Shown here piece by piece: positions 17,439 through 26,541 of a DNA stretch of 64,000 nucleotides. Both the position numbers and the translations under genes were made by a program. The stretch is from assembly GCF_001544515.1 (NCBI RefSeq), contig NZ_FCOL02000006.1:1-64000 (forward strand), given 5' to 3'. Position 1 is the stretch's first letter. Every line of letters starts with the position of its first letter. This stretch comes from Caballeronia terrestris (GTDB lineage: Bacteria; Pseudomonadota; Gammaproteobacteria; Burkholderiales; Burkholderiaceae). The notes beneath the pieces were generated by a model, which saw only the letters and a list, made by a program, of their open reading frames with translations, had not been told where the DNA came from and made no database searches.

Positions 17439-18635
17439 TCAGAGTCCGAGAATCATCTGCGCGATGATGTTCTTTTGAATTTCGTTCGAGCCGCCGTAGA
17501 TCGAGGTCTTGCGGAAGTTGAAGTAGTACGCGGCGATCGGCGCGGCGTCGTCGTCGCCGGCGATGCTGTGTTCGCGCTCGCTTTCGAGGAACGCGGGATC
17601 GAACGCGGCAGCCTGCGGGCCGATCGCTTCGAACATCAGTTCGGTCAGCGCCTGCTGGACTTCAGTGCCCTTGATCTTCAGCATCGATGCTTCCGGCCCC
17701 GGCCCGCGCCCGCTCGTCTCGCTTGCGACGACGCGCTGCACGGTCACCTCCAGCGCCATCATTTCGATTTCGAGCGCGGCGATCTTCGCGGCGAAGACCG
17801 GGTCATGCAGCAGCGGCCGGCCTTGCTTCCTCTGCTTGAGCGCGAGGTGCTTCAGGAACACGAGCTCACGCTTCGACTGCCCGACGCGCGCAATGCCCGT
17901 GCGCTCGTGGCCGAGCAGATACTTCGCGTAAGTCCAGCCGCGATTCTCTTCGCCGACGAGGTTTTCGACCGGCACTTCCACATCATCGAAGAACACTTCG
18001 TTGACTTCGTGATCTTCATCGAGCGTGATGATCGGACGCACGGTGATGCCCGGCGTCTTCATGTCGATCAGAAGGAACGAGATGCCCTCCTGCTTCTTCG
18101 CAGCGGGATCGGTGCGCACGAGGCAGAACATCATGTCGGCGTGCTGGCCGAGCGTGGTCCAGGTCTTCTGGCCGTTGACGACGTAGTGATCGCCCCGGCG
18201 ATCGGCGCGCGTCCTGAGCGACGCGAGGTCGGAGCCCGAACCCGGCTCGGAATAGCCCTGGCACCACCAGTCGGACCCATCGAGGATGCGCGGCAGATAG
18301 TGGGCTTTCTGCGCGTCGCTGCCGTATTTCATCAGCACGGGCGCCACCATCGATACCCCGAACGGCAACACGCTGGGCGCGCCGACGCGCGCGCATTCTT
18401 CATCCCAAATGTGGCGCTGGGTGGCGTCCCAGCCCGGACCGCCGTACTCCTTCGGCCACGCGACCACCGACCAGCCTCGCGCGCCGAGCAGCTTGTGCCA
18501 GCTCGCGAAGTCGTCGCGGTTCAGTCGCTTGTGGTGGAGTACCTTGTCGCGCAGTGCGTGCGGCAAGTGGGCTTCGAGCCAGGCGCGGATGTCGGCGCGA
18601 AAGGCGTCGTCGGCAAGGGAATAGTTCAGGTCCAT
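17439..18635 (-). CDS. acyl-CoA dehydrogenase (canonical member of an ACAD pair)
   Basis: A 398-residue FAD-dependent dehydrogenase. Canonical motifs are CQGYSEPGSGSDLASLRTRA (starting near 117) and KTWTTLGQHADMMFCLVRT (starting near 142), with a C-terminus TSIYGGSNEIQKNIIAQMI that carries a candidate catalytic Glu. It is the first gene of the leftward cluster ACAD-ACAD-MaoC-MaoC, with 10 bp to the next gene. The set resembles the paired ACAD and MaoC genes used for side-chain or branched acyl-CoA oxidation in other bacteria; the natural substrate is not evident. Confidence 0.9.
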   Translation of the reverse strand: MDLNYSLADDAFRADIRAWLEAHLPHALRDKVLHHKRLNRDDFASWHKLLGARGWSVVAWPKEYGGPGWDATQRHIWDEECARVGAPSVLPFGVSMVAPVLMKYGSDAQKAHYLPRILDGSDWWCQGYSEPGSGSDLASLRTRADRRGDHYVVNGQKTWTTLGQHADMMFCLVRTDPAAKKQEGISFLLIDMKTPGITVRPIITLDEDHEVNEVFFDDVEVPVENLVGEENRGWTYAKYLLGHERTGIARVGQSKRELVFLKHLALKQRKQGRPLLHDPVFAAKIAALEIEMMALEVTVQRVVASETSGRGPGPEASMLKIKGTEVQQALTELMFEAIGPQAAAFDPAFLESEREHSIAGDDDAAPIAAYYFNFRKTSIYGGSNEIQKNIIAQMILGL

Positions 18636-18692
18636 GCTCAGTGTCTCCTGTCATGGCCCGCAATCGACCACGTTGGAGACGCCGCGCGATGA

Positions 18693-19142
18693 TTACTGCA
18701 GCGGCTCTTTCAGTGCGGCCGGAACGGGCAGCGGCATCACGTCAATGCCTTCTTCGAGCAAGGCGTGCGCATCTTCGGGCGTCGTGACGCCGCGAATGTT
18801 GCGTGACGGCGCTTCGTTGTAGTGAATGCGCCGCGCTTCCTCGGCAAAGCGGTCGCCCACGTTCTCAGTCTTTTCAAGGACCTCGCGCAGGAACTGCAGC
18901 GCACGCGCCTGGACCGCGGCCGGATCGACCTTGTCGCCGCTCGCTCGGGGAGGTGGCGCAACGTCGTTCCGGCTCGACGACAAGTTCAGGCGCGGCGCCG
19001 AAGGCATGCGGCTCACCTCGGCCGTCGAGCAAACCGGACATGCGACCAGTCCACGCGACAACTGCGATTCGAACTCTTCCGTCGAAGCGAACCAGCCTTC
19101 AAAACGATGTTCGTGCGAGCACTTTAAATCGAGGACCTTCAT
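18693..19142 (-). CDS. DUF1178 family protein
   Basis: A 149-residue protein of unknown function. The N-terminus MKVLDLKCSHEHRFEGWF with CPVCST (about 35-40) looks like a small zinc ribbon. The middle is low complexity (NLSSSRNDVAPPPRA), and the C-terminus is helical with EARRIHYNEAPSRNIRGVTTPEDA, conserved in the family. The start is set at 19142 to match the family; the open frame extends 23 codons further. A 12-bp palindrome lies 46-57 bp upstream. It is the last gene of the leftward block that begins far to the right with tpiA. Confidence 0.9.
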   Translation of the reverse strand: MKVLDLKCSHEHRFEGWFASTEEFESQLSRGLVACPVCSTAEVSRMPSAPRLNLSSSRNDVAPPPRASGDKVDPAAVQARALQFLREVLEKTENVGDRFAEEARRIHYNEAPSRNIRGVTTPEDAHALLEEGIDVMPLPVPAALKEPLQ

Positions 19143-19187
19143 GCTGATCGGAGCTTTGGCTGAGTGTATCTCAAAATCTCGTTTTTG

Positions 19188-19199
19188 GAACGATCGTTC
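19188..19199. promoter_or_regulatory. candidate operator palindrome upstream of the DUF1178 gene
   Basis: A perfect 12-bp dyad GAACGATCGTTC is flanked by CGTTTTT on the left and AAAAACG on the right, which themselves form an outer inverted repeat offset by one base. It lies 46-57 bp upstream of the ATG and could be a repressor site or a hairpin. Confidence 0.4.
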
Positions 19200-19300
19200 G
19201 TAAAAACGCATTGGCGTGACGGATCTGGAAAACCCGCACGGTGGAGGAATGATTCTAGCCTGTCGGCTCAGCGTCTGCCGAACGTGCGTCCGGAAACGAC

Positions 19301-19323
19301 AAAGCGGCCCTGACGGCCGCTTT
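19301..19323 (-). terminator. terminator after the Nudix gene
   Basis: A perfect 9-bp stem AAAGCGGCC/GGCCGCTTT with a 5-nt loop begins 24 bp after the Nudix stop. The T run on the minus strand is short, so termination may be partial. Confidence 0.6.
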
Positions 19324-19346
19324 GCGTGAGTTGTCGATCGTCGAGA

Positions 19347-19946
19347 TCAGGCGTCGATCGGATCGCCGAGTTTCCACTCGCCCGACAGGATTTTTTCGAC
19401 CCAGAACGCGCCGATGATCGTCTTCACGTCGCTGATCTTGCCGCTCTTGACCCATTCGGCGAGCTGCGCCTGCGTCGCGACGAAGGTCTCGAGGAACTCG
19501 CCGTCGTCGAGCTTGCTTTCGCCTTCCGTCAAACCGCGCGCGAGGTAGAGATCGATGAACTCCGTCGAATACGAAATGACCGGATGAACGCGCGTCAGGA
19601 AAAACCAGTCGCGCGCCGTATAGCCCGTCTCTTCCTGCAGCTCGCGCTTCGCGCAAGCGAGTTCGTCCTCGTCCGGATCGAGCTTGCCGGCGGGGAATTC
19701 GAGCAGAACCTTCCCGATCGGATAGCGAAACTGGCGTTCGAGCAGCACGCGGCCGTCGTCGTACATCGGTAGGATCATCACGGCGCCCGGATGCTCGACG
19801 TATTCGCGCGTCGCGTGCTTGCCGTCGGGCAATTCGACCGTGTCGCACTTGAGCGTCAGGAACTTGCCTTCGTGAACGGTCACGCTTTCGACCGTCTTTT
19901 CGATGAGGCCGTCGTCGCTGTCGGGAAGAGAGAAATGGTCAGCCAT
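19347..19946 (-). CDS. Nudix hydrolase, ADP-ribose pyrophosphatase type
   Basis: A 199-residue Nudix enzyme. The Nudix box is complete: GKLDPDEDELACAKRELQEE followed by TGYT (about 104-127). The family context (NudF-like, REYVEHPGAVMILPMYDDGRVLLERQFRYPIGK before the box) points to hydrolysis of ADP-ribose to AMP and ribose 5-phosphate. Cytoplasmic. The gene follows the complex I operon and the DUF2818 gene with a 41-bp gap, as in other Burkholderia, and may be cotranscribed with them. Confidence 0.92.
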   Translation of the reverse strand: MADHFSLPDSDDGLIEKTVESVTVHEGKFLTLKCDTVELPDGKHATREYVEHPGAVMILPMYDDGRVLLERQFRYPIGKVLLEFPAGKLDPDEDELACAKRELQEETGYTARDWFFLTRVHPVISYSTEFIDLYLARGLTEGESKLDDGEFLETFVATQAQLAEWVKSGKISDVKTIIGAFWVEKILSGEWKLGDPIDA

Positions 19947-19987
19947 CGTGCGCCCTATGCGAATGAGCCACGACAGCGGATGCGCTG

Positions 19988-20290
19988 TCAGCGGCGTTTG
20001 ACGAGGTATTGATACGTGAAGCCGGGAAACGCGAGCACGACGAACAGGCTGAAGGTGATGGCGTAGAACTGCCAGCCCTGTTCGAAGCGATTGCCCGCGC
20101 GCGCTTCAAGCATAAAGCCGAGCGCGCCCACGACAAAATAAAGGACGATCAGCTCGGCGATGCGGATCCAGGCATTCTTCTTCGCTGCCTTGGCCTTGAT
20201 TGGCACGACAGCGAAGAGACGCTGGTTCAGAAACGGAAGGTTGGCGCCGACGAGCGCCAACAACACGATAAACCAGCCCGCAGCCGACAT
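19988..20290 (-). CDS. DUF2818 family membrane protein
   Basis: A 100-residue inner-membrane protein with three hydrophobic segments (about residues 3-22, 44-62 and 73-93) and a basic loop KAKAAKKNA. DUF2818 genes regularly follow nuoN in Burkholderiales; a role in complex I assembly or stability is inferred from that placement only. The ATG overlaps the nuoN stop (TGATG), so translation is coupled. A longer frame into nuoN is out of register with the family. Confidence 0.9.
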   Translation of the reverse strand: MSAAGWFIVLLALVGANLPFLNQRLFAVVPIKAKAAKKNAWIRIAELIVLYFVVGALGFMLEARAGNRFEQGWQFYAITFSLFVVLAFPGFTYQYLVKRR

Positions 20291-21762
20291 CAGAACGAGA
20301 GCGTATGCGTGATCGCCGTGAGACACGCCGACATCAGCGGACCCGGAACCAGGCCGAGCACGAGCACGGCGAGTCCGTTGAACGCCAGCAGACCACGGTT
20401 CAGGCTGCCCGCGACGATCGGCGAAGCGTCCTGCGGTGCGTCGAAGTACATCAGCTTCACGATGCGCAGGTAGTAGAACGCGCCCACCAGCGACGTGATC
20501 ACAGCCAGTACGGCGAGCCACGTGAGGCCGGCGTTCATCGTCGCTTCGAGGACGGCGAGCTTCGCGTAGAAGCCGACCGTCGGCGGGATGCCGGCGAGCG
20601 AGAACATCATCACCATCATCACGAACGCGAACACGGGGCTGCGCTGGTTCAGGCCCTTGAAGTCGTCGAGCGTTTCGGCTTCGAAGTCGCGGCGCGCGAG
20701 CAGCATCACCACGCCGAACGTGCCCAGCGTCGTCACCAGATAGATGATGCTGTAGAACATCGCGGAGCTATATGCGCCGGCCGCGCCGGTCAGCTTGCCG
20801 TCGACCACGCCCGCGAGCAAACCGAGCAGCACGAAACCCATGTTCGAGATGGCCGAGTAAGCCAGCATCCGCTTGATGTTCTTCTGCACGATACCGGTCA
20901 CGTTGCCGACGATCAGCGACAGCGCCGCGAGGATCACCAGCATCTCCTGCCAGTCGACGGCGAGCGGCAACAAACCCATCACCAGGAAGCGCAAACCCCA
21001 CGCGAACGCCGCGACCTTCGGGCCACCGCCAGTGAGGAGCGTCATCGCGGTCGGTGCGCCTTGATACACGTCCGGCACCCACATGTGGAACGGCACCGCG
21101 CCCATCTTGAACGCCACACCGGCCACGACGAAGATCACGCCGAAGAGCAGCACGGCATCGTTGATACGGCCCGATGCGACCGCCTTCAGCACTTCGTTCA
21201 ACTCCAGCGAACCGGTCGCGCCGTACAGCATCGAAATGCCGTAGAGCAGAAAACCGGAAGCCAGCGCGCCGAGCACGTAGTACTTCATCGCCGATTCGTT
21301 AGCCTGCGGCGAGTCCTTGCGCAGCGCGATCACCGCGTACAGCGAAAGCGACATCAGTTCGAGGCCGAGATACAGCATCAGGAAGTTGTTGCCCGAGATC
21401 ATCACGCACTGGCCGAGCAGCGAGAAAAGACCGAGCAGGAAGAAGTCGCCGCGGAACAGGTCGCGGTCTTCGAGATACTTCTTCGAATAGATCACTGTTA
21501 CCGCATAACCGAGGCACACCACCGCTTTCATCGCGCTCGCGAACGAGTCGACGACGTACATGCGCGAGAAGTAGTAATGCGGCACCGGATCGAGCGCGAC
21601 GAACGCGAACCACACGCCAACGACGAGCGTCGACAGCACGGCGATCAGGTACGTGACGCGACGGCTCGGCGGTCCGAAGATCGTGTCGTTCAACCAGGCC
21701 ACGACGATCGCGAGCATCAGGATCGTGTCGGGCAACAGGGCACTCATAGGGGCGTTTTGCAT
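20290..21762 (-). CDS. nuoN: NADH-quinone oxidoreductase subunit N
   Basis: A 490-residue antiporter-like subunit of complex I, with about 14 transmembrane helices. The proton-channel lysines and glutamate are in LGLELMSLSLYAVIAL (about 132-147), VAFKMGAVPFHMWVPDVYQGAP (about 216-237) and KNIKRMLAYSAISNMGFVLLG (about 292-312). It is the last nuo gene, 25 bp after nuoM. An alternative start five codons downstream (MSALLPD) is possible. Confidence 0.97.
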   Translation of the reverse strand: MQNAPMSALLPDTILMLAIVVAWLNDTIFGPPSRRVTYLIAVLSTLVVGVWFAFVALDPVPHYYFSRMYVVDSFASAMKAVVCLGYAVTVIYSKKYLEDRDLFRGDFFLLGLFSLLGQCVMISGNNFLMLYLGLELMSLSLYAVIALRKDSPQANESAMKYYVLGALASGFLLYGISMLYGATGSLELNEVLKAVASGRINDAVLLFGVIFVVAGVAFKMGAVPFHMWVPDVYQGAPTAMTLLTGGGPKVAAFAWGLRFLVMGLLPLAVDWQEMLVILAALSLIVGNVTGIVQKNIKRMLAYSAISNMGFVLLGLLAGVVDGKLTGAAGAYSSAMFYSIIYLVTTLGTFGVVMLLARRDFEAETLDDFKGLNQRSPVFAFVMMVMMFSLAGIPPTVGFYAKLAVLEATMNAGLTWLAVLAVITSLVGAFYYLRIVKLMYFDAPQDASPIVAGSLNRGLLAFNGLAVLVLGLVPGPLMSACLTAITHTLSF

Positions 21763-21787
21763 GATCTTTTAGTTCCTCCGCACGACG

Positions 21788-23278
21788 TTACTGGGTGAGC
21801 GGCAGCTTCGACTGCGCGACGTGGGAGAGGAGGTTTGCCACGGATTCGTGCATCACATCGGTAAAGGGCTTCGGATAGAGACCCATGTACAGCGTGAAGA
21901 TCGCGAGCACGGACAGCATCAGGATTTCGCGCTTGTTGATGTCCGTGAGCTTCGCGACGTGGTCGTTCGTGACCGCGCCAAAGTGCACGCGCTTGTACAT
22001 CCACAGCGTGTAGGCTGCGCCGAGGATCAGCGTAAACGTGGCGAGGAAGCCGATCCAGAAGTTGTACTTGACGGCAGCCAGGATCACCATGAACTCGCCG
22101 ACAAAACCCGACGTGCCCGGCAGGCCGCAATTGGCCATCGCGAAGAGCATCGAGAACGCGGCGAACTTCGGCATCGTGTTCACGACGCCGCCGTAGTCCG
22201 CGATTTCGCGCGAGTGGACGCGGTCATAGAGCACGCCGATCGAAAGGAACATCGCGCCCGACACGAAGCCGTGCGAGATCATCTGAATGATTGCGCCTTC
22301 CGCGCCGAGCTGGCTGAAGATGAAGAAGCCGAGCGTGACGAAGCCCATGTGCGCAATCGACGAATACGCGACGAGCTTCTTCATGTCCGTCTGCACGAGC
22401 GCGACGAGACCAATGTAGATCACCGCGATCAGCGACAGCGTGATCACCACGGGCGCGAGGAAATGGCTCGCGTCCGGTGCGATCGGCATCGAGAAGCGCA
22501 GGAAACCGTATGCGCCGAGCTTCAGCATGATCGCGGCCAGCACAACAGAGCCGCCTGTCGGCGCTTCCACGTGGGCGTCGGGCAACCACGTGTGGACCGG
22601 CCACATCGGCACTTTCACGGCAAACGCAAGGAAGAACGCGATAAACAGCAGCACCTGCGGCGTGAAGCCGATCTTCGCGGCTTGCCATGTAGCAAGGTCG
22701 AACGTGTGCGTCTGCGTGTACAGGTACAGGAGCGCGATCAGCATCAGCAGCGAGCCCATCAGCGTGTACAGGAAGAACTTGAACGCCGCGTACACGCGGT
22801 TCGGTCCACCCCACACGCCGATGATGATGTACATCGGAATCAGCGTCGCTTCGAAGAACACGTAGAAGAGCATGCCGTCGGCGGTCGAGAACACGCCGAC
22901 CATGATGCCCGACAGGATCAGGAAGGCCGCGAAGTATTGCGCGACGCGCGTCGTGATCACTTCCCAGCCCGCGATTACGACGATCACCGTAATGAGCGCG
23001 GTCAGCACCACAAACCACATCGAGATGCCGTCCACGCCGAGGTGATACGTGATGTTGAAGCGTTCGATCCAGTTCGCCTGTTCGACGAACTGCAGCGCGG
23101 CCGTCGACGAATCGAAGCCGGTGATGAGCGGAATCGTGACGAGCAGCCCGAGGATCGAGCCGATCAGCGCGACCCAGCGCGCGGGCGCGGGGTTGGTATC
23201 GGAGCCAACAGCCAGGACCAGGACGCCGAATACGATCGGCAACCAGATCGCGACACTGAGAATCGGAAAAGAGTGCAT
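21788..23278 (-). CDS. nuoM: NADH-quinone oxidoreductase subunit M
   Basis: A 496-residue antiporter-like membrane subunit that pumps protons in complex I. Key segments: FEATLIPMYIIIGVWGG with the essential Glu (about 142-158), FLAFAVKVPMWPVHTWLPDAHVEAP (about 215-239), DMKKLVAYSSIAHMGFVTLGF. The start has GAGGGA 4-5 bp upstream. It follows nuoL by 13 bp and precedes nuoN by 25 bp. Confidence 0.97.
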   Translation of the reverse strand: MHSFPILSVAIWLPIVFGVLVLAVGSDTNPAPARWVALIGSILGLLVTIPLITGFDSSTAALQFVEQANWIERFNITYHLGVDGISMWFVVLTALITVIVVIAGWEVITTRVAQYFAAFLILSGIMVGVFSTADGMLFYVFFEATLIPMYIIIGVWGGPNRVYAAFKFFLYTLMGSLLMLIALLYLYTQTHTFDLATWQAAKIGFTPQVLLFIAFFLAFAVKVPMWPVHTWLPDAHVEAPTGGSVVLAAIMLKLGAYGFLRFSMPIAPDASHFLAPVVITLSLIAVIYIGLVALVQTDMKKLVAYSSIAHMGFVTLGFFIFSQLGAEGAIIQMISHGFVSGAMFLSIGVLYDRVHSREIADYGGVVNTMPKFAAFSMLFAMANCGLPGTSGFVGEFMVILAAVKYNFWIGFLATFTLILGAAYTLWMYKRVHFGAVTNDHVAKLTDINKREILMLSVLAIFTLYMGLYPKPFTDVMHESVANLLSHVAQSKLPLTQ

Positions 23279-23291
23279 AGGGTCCCTCGCC

Positions 23292-25352
23292 TTATTTGCC
23301 GCCGAGCGTTACAAACAGGGTCAAGAGCCCCAACATGCCGATAATCATGGCGAACGCGTAGTGATAGATGTAACCAGATTGAAGGAAGCGGATCACGCCG
23401 GCAAACCAGCCGACGAACCGCGCACTGCCGTTGACGATACCGTCGATGACGGCGACGTCGCCCTCCTTCCAGAGTCCGCGGCCAATCGCGACCGCGCCCT
23501 TTGCAAAGACGACTTCGTTGATCTTGTCGAAGTAGTACTTGTTGTCGAGCAGCGCGTAGACGCCCGGGAAACGTGCGCGGATCTTGCCCGGCAGGTCCGT
23601 GCGCTTCAGGTACAGGAACCACGCGACGACCACGCCCGCAAGCGCCAGCCACACCGGCAGGCCCGAGAGCGAATGCACCGCCATCGCCGCCCAGCCGTGG
23701 AATTCCTCGGCCATCTCGTGCAGTGCCGGATGGTTCTCGCCGATGAAGATGACTTTCTCGAACACGACGCCGTGCGCGAAGAAATCGCCGTACAGCAACG
23801 GGCCGATCGCGATCGCGCCGATCACCACCGACGGAATCGCCAGCAGCACGAGCGGCAACCAGACCACCCACGGCGTTTCGTGCGGTACGTGCGCGTGGCC
23901 GTGATCGTCATGACCGTGACCATGATCGTCGTGACCGTGGCCGTGCGCCGCTTCGATCGCCATCGGAGATTCCGGATGCTTCGGACCGCGGAAGCGCTCC
24001 TCACCGTGGAAGACCATGAAATACATGCGGAACGAGTACAGCGCCGTGACGAACACGCTCGCCACCACCGCAAAGTACGCGAAGCCCGAACCCGGAAGAT
24101 GCGACAGCTTCACCGCATCGATGATCGAATCCTTCGAATAGAAGCCCGAGAAGAACGGCGTGCCGATCAGCGCGAGCGACCCGATCAGCGACGTGATCCA
24201 CGTGATCGGCATGTACTTGCGCAGGCCGCCCATGTTGCGGATGTCCTGGTCGTGGTGCATGCCGATGATCACCGAGCCCGCGCCGAGGAACAGCAGCGCC
24301 TTGAAAAATGCGTGCGTCGCGAGGTGGAACACCGCCACCGGATACGCCGACACCCCGAGCGCCACCGTCATGTAGCCGAGCTGCGACAGCGTCGAGTAAG
24401 CGACGACGCGCTTGATGTCGTTCTGCACGACGCCGAGGAAGCCCATGAAGAGTGCGGTGATCGCGCCGATCACCGTGACGAACGACAGCGCCGCGTCCGA
24501 GTGCTCGAAGAGCGGCGACATGCGTGTCACCATGAAGATGCCGGCCGTCACCATCGTTGCCGCGTGGATCAGTGCGGAGATCGGCGTCGGGCCTTCCATC
24601 GAATCCGGCAGCCACACATGCAGCGGGAACTGCGCCGACTTGCCCATTGCGCCGATGAAGAGGCAGATACACGCGACGGTCAGCAGGCCCCAGTCGGTGC
24701 CCGGGAGGGTCATGCCCACGAGTTGCGTGCCTTGCGCGAAGACGTCGCCGTAGTTGAGCGAGCCGCCGAACGCGAGCAGCAGGCCGATGCCAAGCAGGAA
24801 CCCGAAGTCGCCGACGCGGTTCACGATGAACGCCTTCATGTTCGCGTAGATCGCGCTTTCGCGGGTGTAGTAGAAGCCGATCAGCAGGTACGACACGAGA
24901 CCCACCGCTTCCCAGCCGAAGAAGAGCTGCAGGAAGTTGTTGCTCATCACGAGCATCAGCATCGAGAACGTGAAGAGCGAGATGTACGAGAAAAAGCGCT
25001 CGTAGCCGTCGTCTTCGGCCATGTAGCCGATCGTGTAGATGTGCACCATCAGCGAGACGAAGGTCACGATGACCATCATCATCGCGGTCAGCGAATCGAC
25101 GAGGAAGCCGATTTCCATCTTCAGCGAGCCGACGTTCATCCATTGATAGATGGTGGCGTTGAAGCTCGCGCCCTTCATCACGTCGACGAGCACGATCGCA
25201 GACAGCACGAACGAGATCATCACGCTGAGAATGGTCACGCGATGCGAGCCCTTGCGCCCTACCGCTTTCCCGAACAGCCCGGCGATCAGCGAGCCGGCTA
25301 GCGGCGCCAGCGGAATCGCGAGCAGAAGGTTTTCATTGAGTGTCGTGGACAT
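23292..25352 (-). CDS. nuoL: NADH-quinone oxidoreductase subunit L
   Basis: A 686-residue subunit, the distal antiporter-like pump of complex I with the long lateral helix at its C-terminus (about 540-600). Channel motifs: LFFGWEAVGLVSYLLIGFYY (about 138-157), GAMGKSAQFPLHVWLPDSMEGPTP, DIKRVVAYSTLSQLGYM. Unusual: a His/Asp-rich stretch of about 24 residues near 465-490 (repeats of HGHGHDD, ten His in 22 residues) sits in a soluble loop and is encoded by a short tandem DNA repeat around 23880-23950. It might bind metal. Confidence 0.97.
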   Translation of the reverse strand: MSTTLNENLLLAIPLAPLAGSLIAGLFGKAVGRKGSHRVTILSVMISFVLSAIVLVDVMKGASFNATIYQWMNVGSLKMEIGFLVDSLTAMMMVIVTFVSLMVHIYTIGYMAEDDGYERFFSYISLFTFSMLMLVMSNNFLQLFFGWEAVGLVSYLLIGFYYTRESAIYANMKAFIVNRVGDFGFLLGIGLLLAFGGSLNYGDVFAQGTQLVGMTLPGTDWGLLTVACICLFIGAMGKSAQFPLHVWLPDSMEGPTPISALIHAATMVTAGIFMVTRMSPLFEHSDAALSFVTVIGAITALFMGFLGVVQNDIKRVVAYSTLSQLGYMTVALGVSAYPVAVFHLATHAFFKALLFLGAGSVIIGMHHDQDIRNMGGLRKYMPITWITSLIGSLALIGTPFFSGFYSKDSIIDAVKLSHLPGSGFAYFAVVASVFVTALYSFRMYFMVFHGEERFRGPKHPESPMAIEAAHGHGHDDHGHGHDDHGHAHVPHETPWVVWLPLVLLAIPSVVIGAIAIGPLLYGDFFAHGVVFEKVIFIGENHPALHEMAEEFHGWAAMAVHSLSGLPVWLALAGVVVAWFLYLKRTDLPGKIRARFPGVYALLDNKYYFDKINEVVFAKGAVAIGRGLWKEGDVAVIDGIVNGSARFVGWFAGVIRFLQSGYIYHYAFAMIIGMLGLLTLFVTLGGK

Positions 25353-25369
25353 AACAGCCTAGCCTGAAT

Positions 25370-25675
25370 TTAACCTTTGAGCTGATCGAGATCCTCGACG
25401 TTGATCGTGTCGAGGCTACGGAACAGGGTCACGAGAATCGCGAGACCGATCGCCGCTTCGGCGGCGGCCACGGTCAACACGAAGAACACGAAGATCTGGC
25501 CGTGCACATCGCCGAGATAGTGTGAGAACGCGACAAAATTGGTGTTCACCGCGAGCAGCATCAGTTCGATCGCCATCAGGATGATGATCACGTTGCGGCG
25601 GTTCAGGAAAATCCCGACGATGCTGATCGCGAAAAGGATCGCGCCGAGCACGAGGTAATGGGCAAGACTCAACAT
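25370..25675 (-). CDS. nuoK: NADH-quinone oxidoreductase subunit K
   Basis: A 101-residue subunit with three membrane helices, homologous to ND4L. The buried glutamates in [14 protein letters not shown] (about 33-46) and [17 protein letters not shown] (about 68-84) are present. The start is MLSLAHYL, with AAGGAGAG 6-13 bp upstream; the frame is open back into nuoJ but without a ribosome site there. It lies 19 bp downstream of nuoJ. Confidence 0.97.
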   Translation of the reverse strand: MLSLAHYLVLGAILFAISIVGIFLNRRNVIIILMAIELMLLAVNTNFVAFSHYLGDVHGQIFVFFVLTVAAAEAAIGLAILVTLFRSLDTINVEDLDQLKG

Positions 25676-25694
25676 TTTCTTCTCTCCTTCTCGC

Positions 25695-26384
25695 TCAGCC
25701 TTTATTGTCGACCGTGCCCGCGCCGACATTGCCGGTCACCGGGGGATTGGTCGCCGCATCGGGCGCTTCCGTTTCGGACTTCATCTTGACGAGGCGCACG
25801 CGATCCGACGCGCGCACTTTCACCTGTTCGCTGATCGTCTGACGCTTGTTGTCCTTCTTCTCGCGGAGCGTGAGCGCGATCGCCGCGATGATCGCGACCA
25901 GCAGGATCAGGCCCGCGATTTCGAACGCGAAGATGTAGTCGGTGTAGATGACCTTGCCGATGAGGCGCGTGTTCGACATCGCCGCCCCGCCGCCGACGCC
26001 CGCGCCCGCCGTCACGTCATGCACCGGCGTGACCGTCGCGCCGAAGCCGTGCCAGAGGATCAGCGCGGTCTCGATGATGATGATCGCGCCGACGATGCTC
26101 GCGAGCGGCACGAACTTCTTGAAGTCGCGGTGCAGCTCGTCGAGGTTGATGTCGAGCATCATGACCACAAACAGGAACAGCACCATCACGGCGCCCACAT
26201 AGACGAGAACCAGCAGGATCGCGAGGAATTCGGCCTGGAGCAGCATCCAGATCGCGGCCGCGTTGAAGAACGCGAGCACGAGGAACAGCGCGGATGCCAC
26301 CGGATTGCGCGAAGTGATCACCTTCAGCGCCGACACGGTCAGCAACAGCGCGAAGATATAGAACAGTACGGTCGTGAATTCCAT
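25695..26384 (-). CDS. nuoJ: NADH-quinone oxidoreductase subunit J
   Basis: A 229-residue ND6 homolog. Five hydrophobic helices cover about 1-165, with the conserved [27 protein letters not shown] (about 50-76). The C-terminal 55 residues are hydrophilic and low in complexity ([19 protein letters not shown]), longer than in Escherichia coli but usual in Burkholderia. The gap to the upstream nuoI gene is unusually wide, 157 bp. Confidence 0.96.
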   Translation of the reverse strand: MEFTTVLFYIFALLLTVSALKVITSRNPVASALFLVLAFFNAAAIWMLLQAEFLAILLVLVYVGAVMVLFLFVVMMLDINLDELHRDFKKFVPLASIVGAIIIIETALILWHGFGATVTPVHDVTAGAGVGGGAAMSNTRLIGKVIYTDYIFAFEIAGLILLVAIIAAIALTLREKKDNKRQTISEQVKVRASDRVRLVKMKSETEAPDAATNPPVTGNVGAGTVDNKG

Positions 26385-26541
26385 GATTACCGGTTCATCG
26401 TTAGGCCATCATCAGGCATTGTGTTGTGACGCGGGCGCTGGCCTGCGCCGCGTTTGCAGCGCACCCGGCGCGCGGGCCGGAACAGCAGGTGTCATCGTTT
26501 CGAGCGGGGACTTCGTTCTGATTCTTCCCCGCGCCAGCAGG
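26385..26541 (-). other. 157-bp gap inside the nuo operon
   Basis: This stretch between nuoI and nuoJ has no open frame with coding character. It is GC-rich in the middle with local inverted repeats (for example GCGCTGGCC near 26428 and GGCGCGCGGGCC near 26467). It could hold an RNA processing site or weak internal promoter; nothing decisive is visible. Confidence 0.3.

Noticed and set aside
23049..25301. Plus-strand open frame of 750 codons
   Set aside because: Antisense of nuoL; composition is Arg/His/Asp-rich without domains.
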